Below, one piece after another: positions 6,484 through 9,916 of a stretch of 9,916 bases of DNA. This stretch comes from SLJN01 sp964505385. Its GTDB lineage: Bacteria; Bacteroidota; Rhodothermia; Balneolales; Natronogracilivirgulaceae. A program made the position numbers and the translations under genes. A model generated the notes under the pieces. The model had not been told where the DNA came from, made no database searches, and worked only from the letters and a program-made list of their open reading frames with translations. Each line of letters begins with the position of its first letter. The stretch's first letter is position 1. Location: positions 1 to 9,916 of the forward strand of contig CAZDIA010000077.1 of the NCBI GenBank assembly GCA_964505385.1. Direction: 5' to 3'.

Positions 6484-7401
6484 ATGGGACTAATTTTCAT
6501 ATTTATTGATGGCCTTGGCATCGGACCGGAGGCTTCGGAAAATCCATTGGATCAAAGCTGGAATGGGTTTGAGTTATTTGCAGGTGAAAAATTAACTGCC
6601 GAAAGTTTTAGGGTTGATGTAAATGATTACAGGGTGGTTAAACCAATAGATGCGAATCTTGGTGTGGATGGTTTGCCTCAGAGCGGCACGGGTCAAACTT
6701 CACTGTTTTCCGGTGAAAATGCCGCCAGATTGTTGGGCCGGCATCACGGACCGTATCCTCATACAAAAATTAAACCATTGCTTGGTACCCCGAGTATTTT
6801 CGGAAAAGCGAAACAAATGGGGTTCAACTGCCATTTCATGAATGCCTATCCCGATCGGTTTTTTGAATACGCGGAAAAACACAACCGGTGGAGTTGCACT
6901 ACTAAAATGTGTATTGATAACGGCATTGATTTGAATCGCGAGGCTGATGTTCGGGAAGACCGGGCGATCACGGCAGAAATTTTCCAGGATATCTGGCAAA
7001 AGCGCCTTAATATTGATCTGCCTGATATCGACGAAAATATCGCGGCTAAGCGGCTGATTTTAGCGGCAGATCATTATGATCTGGTACTCTACGAATATTA
7101 TTTAACGGATAAGGCCGGTCATGAAAAAAATGCAGGCAATGCGGAGGAAGCATTGACCAGAATCAGCAAACTATTGCAGGCTTTGTATACCATGGTTAAT
7201 CAAAGCAAACATACAGTGTTGATTTGCAGCGACCATGGAAATGTCGAAAATCTATCCGTCAAAACACACACACGGAATTTAGTTCCGCTAATGGTTTACG
7301 GAAAGGGCGCGGAGAAATTTAAAAATGCTGAGTCATTAACTGATGTTACGCCCGCAATACTTGACTGGCTCAACACTTTTTGTAATCCAGGACGTCCCTG
7401 A
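6484..7401 (+). CDS. Uncharacterised alkaline-phosphatase-superfamily metalloenzyme (iPGM/phosphopentomutase-like core)
   Basis: The 305-residue product has the metal-site motifs of the iPGM/phosphopentomutase branch of the alkaline-phosphatase superfamily. These are IFIDGLGIG with Asp9; LPQSGTGQTSLFSG, where Ser67 aligns with the nucleophile position; DKAGH at 209-213; SDHGN at 249-253; and KTHTRN with His262. It therefore probably binds two divalent metals and cleaves or transfers a phosphate-type group. It is shorter than iPGM (about 510 residues) or DeoB (about 390-400) and has a reduced cap region, so neither name is justified. No signal peptide is visible; a cytoplasmic enzyme is likely. 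Its ATG directly follows the dtd stop (TAAATG), pointing to translational coupling. The 3' end overlaps convergent adk by 32 bp. The substrate is unknown. Confidence 0.85.
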   Translation: MGLIFIFIDGLGIGPEASENPLDQSWNGFELFAGEKLTAESFRVDVNDYRVVKPIDANLGVDGLPQSGTGQTSLFSGENAARLLGRHHGPYPHTKIKPLLGTPSIFGKAKQMGFNCHFMNAYPDRFFEYAEKHNRWSCTTKMCIDNGIDLNREADVREDRAITAEIFQDIWQKRLNIDLPDIDENIAAKRLILAADHYDLVLYEYYLTDKAGHEKNAGNAEEALTRISKLLQALYTMVNQSKHTVLICSDHGNVENLSVKTHTRNLVPLMVYGKGAEKFKNAESLTDVTPAILDWLNTFCNPGRP

Positions 7402-7936
7402 TGCGCTGGTGTATTTCCTCAATCGTCCCAATGCCGTCAATTTCACAGAGTTTACCTTTATCTCTGTAGTACTCTTTTACCGGAAAAGTTTGTCTTTCAT
7501 ACACTTCAATACGTCTTTTAATTTTTTCCGGAGTGTCGTCATCTCGACCTTCTTCACGGTTTTTAATTCGCTTAATCAACTCCTCTTTAGGCACTTCCAG
7601 AGAGATAAAAGCATCAAGCTCTTTATTATCTTTCAGAAGTAGCTCATCATACAATTCAGCCTGTTTGATCGTGCGGGGAAATCCATCCAGGATATATCCA
7701 TTTTCATATTTGGGTTGGCGAATAGTAGTAATAACCAGATCTACTACAATTTCATCCGGAACGAGATCGCCTGCATCTAATATTGATTTTACTTTTTTAC
7801 CCAGCTCAGTTTGATTCTTAATTGCATTCCGGAACAATTCACCGGTCGAGAGCTGTGGAATATTAAAATACTGTTGAATAAGTTTGGCTTGAGTGCCTTT
7901 ACCCGCACCTGGCGGACCGAAGATAATTATTTGCAT
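7370..7936 (-). CDS. adk: Adenylate kinase, short (LID-less) form
   Basis: Adk interconverts ATP plus AMP with two ADP and balances adenylate pools in the cytoplasm. The 188-residue product begins MQIIIFGPPGAGKGTQAK, with the P-loop at residues 7-15. STGELFRN (30-37) is the AMP-binding segment, with Glu where Asp is more usual. DGFPRT and the arginine-bearing NREEGRDDDTPEKIKRR lid segment follow. The lid is the short type, without the zinc-finger-like insert of long bacterial kinases, which fits the usual Bacteroidota form of about 190 residues. It starts at ATG 7936; no strong Shine-Dalgarno site is seen. It is divergent from the methyltransferase gene across a 233-bp AT-rich spacer. Its last codons overlap the end of the convergent phosphatase-like gene. 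Confidence 0.96.
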   Translation of the reverse strand: MQIIIFGPPGAGKGTQAKLIQQYFNIPQLSTGELFRNAIKNQTELGKKVKSILDAGDLVPDEIVVDLVITTIRQPKYENGYILDGFPRTIKQAELYDELLLKDNKELDAFISLEVPKEELIKRIKNREEGRDDDTPEKIKRRIEVYERQTFPVKEYYRDKGKLCEIDGIGTIEEIHQRIRDVLDYKKC

Positions 7937-8169
7937 GACAGATAAACAATCAGAGTATAATTTTAGAGATTAAAAATTATTTAACCAGCTCGGTTGAAAA
8001 TTTTTTTGCTGGTATGTATGCAAAGATAGGTGAGATAAAATAAAAATAAAATTTTTGAAAAAAGAGGCGGTTAAAAGAATTCATATAGCGTGAGAACGAA
8101 GGGTAAAGCGAATATTACCGATTGTGTTCATAATTTAGTAATATATTCTCTCCATTTATACATGTGATT
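7937..8169. other. AT-rich divergent spacer between adk and the methyltransferase
   Basis: No gene is supported. The spacer must hold promoters for both flanking genes. An inverted repeat ACCAGC/GCTGGT (7984-7989 and 8008-8013) encloses an A/T-rich loop. A TATATT at 8142-8147 is a possible -10 for the methyltransferase, without a well-spaced -35. Nothing more definite is seen. Confidence 0.4.
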
Positions 8170-8811
8170 ATGACAAAACATAAATCAGGCGTTAAACATA
8201 TAGTTCACTTTCTGAAAGACATTAAGCAGACCGGTGCGGTAATGCCAAGCTCCAGATACCTTGCAAGGGATGTAGTGAAATTATTACGCAAGCAGCTGCG
8301 GCGAAATGAGAACCGCGACCCTGTAAGGGTTTTAGAAGTGGGTGCCGGAACCGGAACATTTACCAGCTATATCCACAACGAACTCAAAACAGGTGACCGG
8401 CTTGATGTGATTGAGTTGAACGACCGATTGTTTCACATACTTTCCCAACGCTTTAATCCCAGTTCCAATGTTCATCTGCATCACTGTGATATATTGGATT
8501 ATGTTGCCGATGAACCGTATGATTATATCTATTCCAGCATACCATATGAATCAATTCCGGAACACATCACTGAAAAAATTTGGGATAAGAAACTAAGTCA
8601 TTGTAGGCCGGGAAGTTTTATTACTTATTATAAATACGTGAACTTCAATCAGTTTCGATGTGATTTTGAGAAAAAACTCGTTCGGCAATGCCTGGAAAAG
8701 GAAAAAGTGGTTTTCTTAAACGTGCCACCGGCTAAGCTTTTTACGTTAAATATCACCGATCCGGAAGGTGTAAGAGACGATCTTTTGGAGCAAAAGGAGT
8801 TGGCAGGATAA
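8170..8811 (+). CDS. Class I SAM-dependent methyltransferase, phospholipid N-methyltransferase (PmtA)-like
   Basis: The 213-residue product has an N-terminal segment HFLKDIKQTGAVMPSSRYLA (residues 13-32), characteristic of PmtA-like phospholipid N-methyltransferases. SAM-binding motif I is LEVGAGTGTFT (55-65), the acidic ribose-binding IELND follows, and SSIPYESIP occupies the motif IV position. This family shares its fold with the KsgA/Erm adenine dimethylases, but the conserved N-terminus favours a lipid or membrane-associated substrate. Whether it really methylates phosphatidylethanolamine cannot be read from sequence. I prefer ATG 8170; a GTG at 8164 in the same frame would add two residues. 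Neither has a Shine-Dalgarno site. It converges with the sigma factor gene; only 15 bp separate the stop codons. Confidence 0.82.
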   Translation: MTKHKSGVKHIVHFLKDIKQTGAVMPSSRYLARDVVKLLRKQLRRNENRDPVRVLEVGAGTGTFTSYIHNELKTGDRLDVIELNDRLFHILSQRFNPSSNVHLHHCDILDYVADEPYDYIYSSIPYESIPEHITEKIWDKKLSHCRPGSFITYYKYVNFNQFRCDFEKKLVRQCLEKEKVVFLNVPPAKLFTLNITDPEGVRDDLLEQKELAG

Positions 8812-8826
8812 ATCGCTAAAGTATTA

Positions 8827-9384
8827 TCAGCGTTTTTGAAATGAATCGAAACAGCGTTGCAGAGTCTGAATGATGTTACTTTTTTTCTTTCGTGCTGTTC
8901 CGTAGGTGTAGTTGAATTTTTTTCCAATCTCTTCCAGGCTCTGAGCCGGATATTTCATAGTATACATAATGAAATATCGCGAAATCCGATCCAGTTTTCG
9001 CAGGCATATTCGCAGAATCGACTTTCGCTCTTCATCCATCAGGTTTTGTATTTGCTCAGCTGGTGCAAGAAAATAATCATCATCTCCGGCATTACGGTGT
9101 AGATCCTCATAATTTTGATCTCTCTTATTCAGCTCAATATACTTGTTTCGGGCAGCCACGAGCATATAATTCAGCACATCTTTGTCTATCGCCTTTTCGG
9201 ATTTAATGAGTTTATTGGTGACGTCATTAAATGCCTGAGTGGCAGCTTCTTCAGCTAAATAGGGCGGGGCACCACACACTGCTTTCAGATAATCGGTGAC
9301 ACGTGGAATAAGAGATCGTGAATACCGGCTGATCTCCCGTTCATCTTTTTCCTGCGCTGCCTGGACAAATTTTTCTAATTCCAT
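8827..9384 (-). CDS. ECF-like RNA polymerase sigma-70 family factor
   Basis: The 185-residue product has a sigma region-2-like N-terminal half (about residues 17-90: EEAATQAFNDVTNKLIKSEK, then LNYMLVAARNKYIELNKR). A linker containing DEERKSILRICLRKLD follows. The C-terminal region-4 helix-turn-helix is SLEEIGKKFNYTYGTARKKK (about 151-170). Length and two-domain layout fit an ECF-type sigma factor directing RNA polymerase to a specific regulon. No anti-sigma gene is adjacent: a methyltransferase converges on one side and a lipoprotein gene diverges on the other. I chose ATG 9384; a TTG at 9393 would add three residues but falls inside an inverted repeat. That repeat (9392-9415) lies just upstream and may regulate translation or transcription. 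The subgroup and regulon are not identifiable. Confidence 0.8.
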   Translation of the reverse strand: MELEKFVQAAQEKDEREISRYSRSLIPRVTDYLKAVCGAPPYLAEEAATQAFNDVTNKLIKSEKAIDKDVLNYMLVAARNKYIELNKRDQNYEDLHRNAGDDDYFLAPAEQIQNLMDEERKSILRICLRKLDRISRYFIMYTMKYPAQSLEEIGKKFNYTYGTARKKKSNIIQTLQRCFDSFQKR

Positions 9385-9391
9385 GATATAC

Positions 9392-9415
9392 AACCTGATA
9401 TCAATATCTCAGGTT
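9392..9415 (-). promoter_or_regulatory. Inverted repeat in the sigma factor leader
   Basis: Perfect seven-base arms AACCTGA and TCAGGTT flank a ten-base spacer, ending 7 bp before the sigma factor ATG. On the transcript the downstream arm TCAGGTT contains the only Shine-Dalgarno-like bases (AGG), so pairing with the upstream arm would mask it. Equally, this could be an operator for autoregulation. Confidence 0.45.
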
Positions 9416-9833
9416 TGAAGCTTTTGAACATGTAAGGAATATCATCAGTGTTATTCTAATGCAGTCTAATAATAAATTGCTAAACTATAAAAATCAGAAG
9501 TATATTTTTCCAGCCCTTGTTCAACTGATTGATCAAGCCATATAAAACGGATTATTAAATAAAGGGTCAAATTTTTTAACTTATAGGGCAGAATATAAAG
9601 TTAACTGTATAAATAGATAACTTTTATTTGAAATATAGGTGGATTATAATATCATTAGTGTAGATGGCTTATATTTTAGTTATTTTCAATTAAGTGGTTG
9701 TGAGATTAATGTTTATATCCCATTTATGTAACTTTTCAAAAAAAATGATTCACAAATCCCACTGAAGAGAATCCCTTCTATGGCGGAAATTTTATCAAAC
9801 CTAACTTTTAAATACAACTGAAACACACAAAAT

Positions 9834-9839
9834 AAGGAG
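9834..9839 (+). promoter_or_regulatory. Strong Shine-Dalgarno site of the lipoprotein gene
   Basis: AAGGAG lies 6 bp before ATG 9846 and 9 bp before the second ATG at 9849. It is the clearest ribosome binding site in the window; the other genes have weak or no such sites. Confidence 0.75.
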
Positions 9840-9845
9840 ACCCAT

Positions 9846-9916
9846 ATGATGACGTATCTGACCAAACTGACGACCGTACTGATGATTACTGTAGGCCTGC
9901 TCTTCAGCAGCTGCTC
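9846..9916 (+). CDS. N-terminus of a lipoprotein, truncated by the window end
   Basis: Only 23 codons are visible: MMTYLTKLTTVLMITVGLLF followed by SSC. The short charged start, hydrophobic core and LFSSC lipobox indicate a type II signal peptide, with Cys23 lipidated (Cys22 if translation begins at the second ATG, 9849). The mature protein would be anchored in the inner or outer membrane; its function lies outside the window. A strong AAGGAG site supports initiation here. The gene diverges from the sigma factor gene and could be a target or partner of it, but that is only a positional inference. Confidence 0.75.
   Translation, partial: MMTYLTKLTTVLMITVGLLFSSC

Larger units (their letters stand above)
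9385..9845. other. 461-bp AT-rich divergent spacer
   Basis: No convincing gene is present. Besides the leader repeat next to the sigma factor, two further inverted repeats are visible: CTTGTTCA/TGATCAAG (9516-9523 and 9530-9537, one mismatch) and AAAGTTA/TAACTTT (9597-9603 and 9618-9624, perfect). A TATAAT lies at 9645-9650 without a well-placed -35 partner. A 28-codon ATG frame (9459-9545) lacks a Shine-Dalgarno site and is probably chance. The length suggests a long leader or several regulatory sites for the divergent sigma factor and lipoprotein genes. Confidence 0.5.

Noticed and set aside
6484..7401. Naming the metalloenzyme as phosphoglycerate mutase or phosphopentomutase
   Set aside because: The metal-site motifs agree but the length and cap region do not, so only the superfamily is justified.
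8814..8837. CGCT...AGCG stem followed by TTTTT at the methyltransferase/sigma convergent junction
   Set aside because: Only four contiguous base pairs plus one more after a mismatch; too weak to call a terminator.
9459..9545. 28-codon ATG frame in the AT-rich spacer
   Set aside because: No Shine-Dalgarno site, no similarity I recognise and too short to judge; noted only as a possible micro-ORF.

Overview
The window looks like chromosomal DNA of a Gram-negative bacterium of the Bacteroidota/Rhodothermota assemblage, most likely a Balneolaceae-like marine or saline lineage. This is an inference. It rests on a DUF2911 exported protein, a large exported metallopeptidase/propeller/outer-membrane-barrel protein, a short adenylate kinase without the LID insert, a Bacteroidota-style lipoprotein signal, acidic exported proteins, moderate GC with AT-rich spacers, and mostly weak Shine-Dalgarno sites. 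It is draft assembly: a run of exactly 100 N (5676-5775) interrupts purM.

Layout. 1-315 is the 3' end of a YgjP/SprT-like metal-dependent hydrolase. A four-unit 8-bp tandem repeat follows, then a HigA-type antitoxin (365-670) with no recognisable HigB toxin in view. 750-3590 encodes a 946-residue exported protein combining a gluzincin-like HExxH metallopeptidase, a TolB-like propeller and a probable outer-membrane barrel. 3839-4372 is a secreted DUF2911 protein. A 122-bp near-palindrome fills the junction between it and the convergent AtuA-like gene (4516-4884, minus). Upstream of that gene, on the same strand, is purM (4959-about 5804), broken by the gap.

The divergent spacer between purM and dtd holds two exact TTATACACA DnaA-type boxes, two degenerate ones and an adjacent AT-rich tract. 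dtd (6043-6483) abuts an uncharacterised alkaline-phosphatase-superfamily enzyme (6484-7401) in a TAAATG stop-start junction. That enzyme gene overlaps convergent adk (7370-7936) by 32 bp. A PmtA-like methyltransferase (8170-8811) then converges on an orphan ECF-like sigma factor (8827-9384). The sigma gene has an inverted repeat in its leader. A 461-bp AT-rich spacer leads to the start of a lipoprotein gene (9846 onward), which has the clearest Shine-Dalgarno site in the window.

Most genes are housekeeping: purine synthesis, proofreading of D-aminoacyl-tRNA, nucleotide balance, envelope. No complete mobile element, CRISPR array, tRNA or rRNA is visible. The strongest non-genic signals are the 122-bp palindromic element, the DnaA-box cluster, and the hairpin in front of the sigma factor. 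The most interesting gene-level signals are the metallohydrolase-HigA pair and the dtd-coupled phosphatase-like enzyme.
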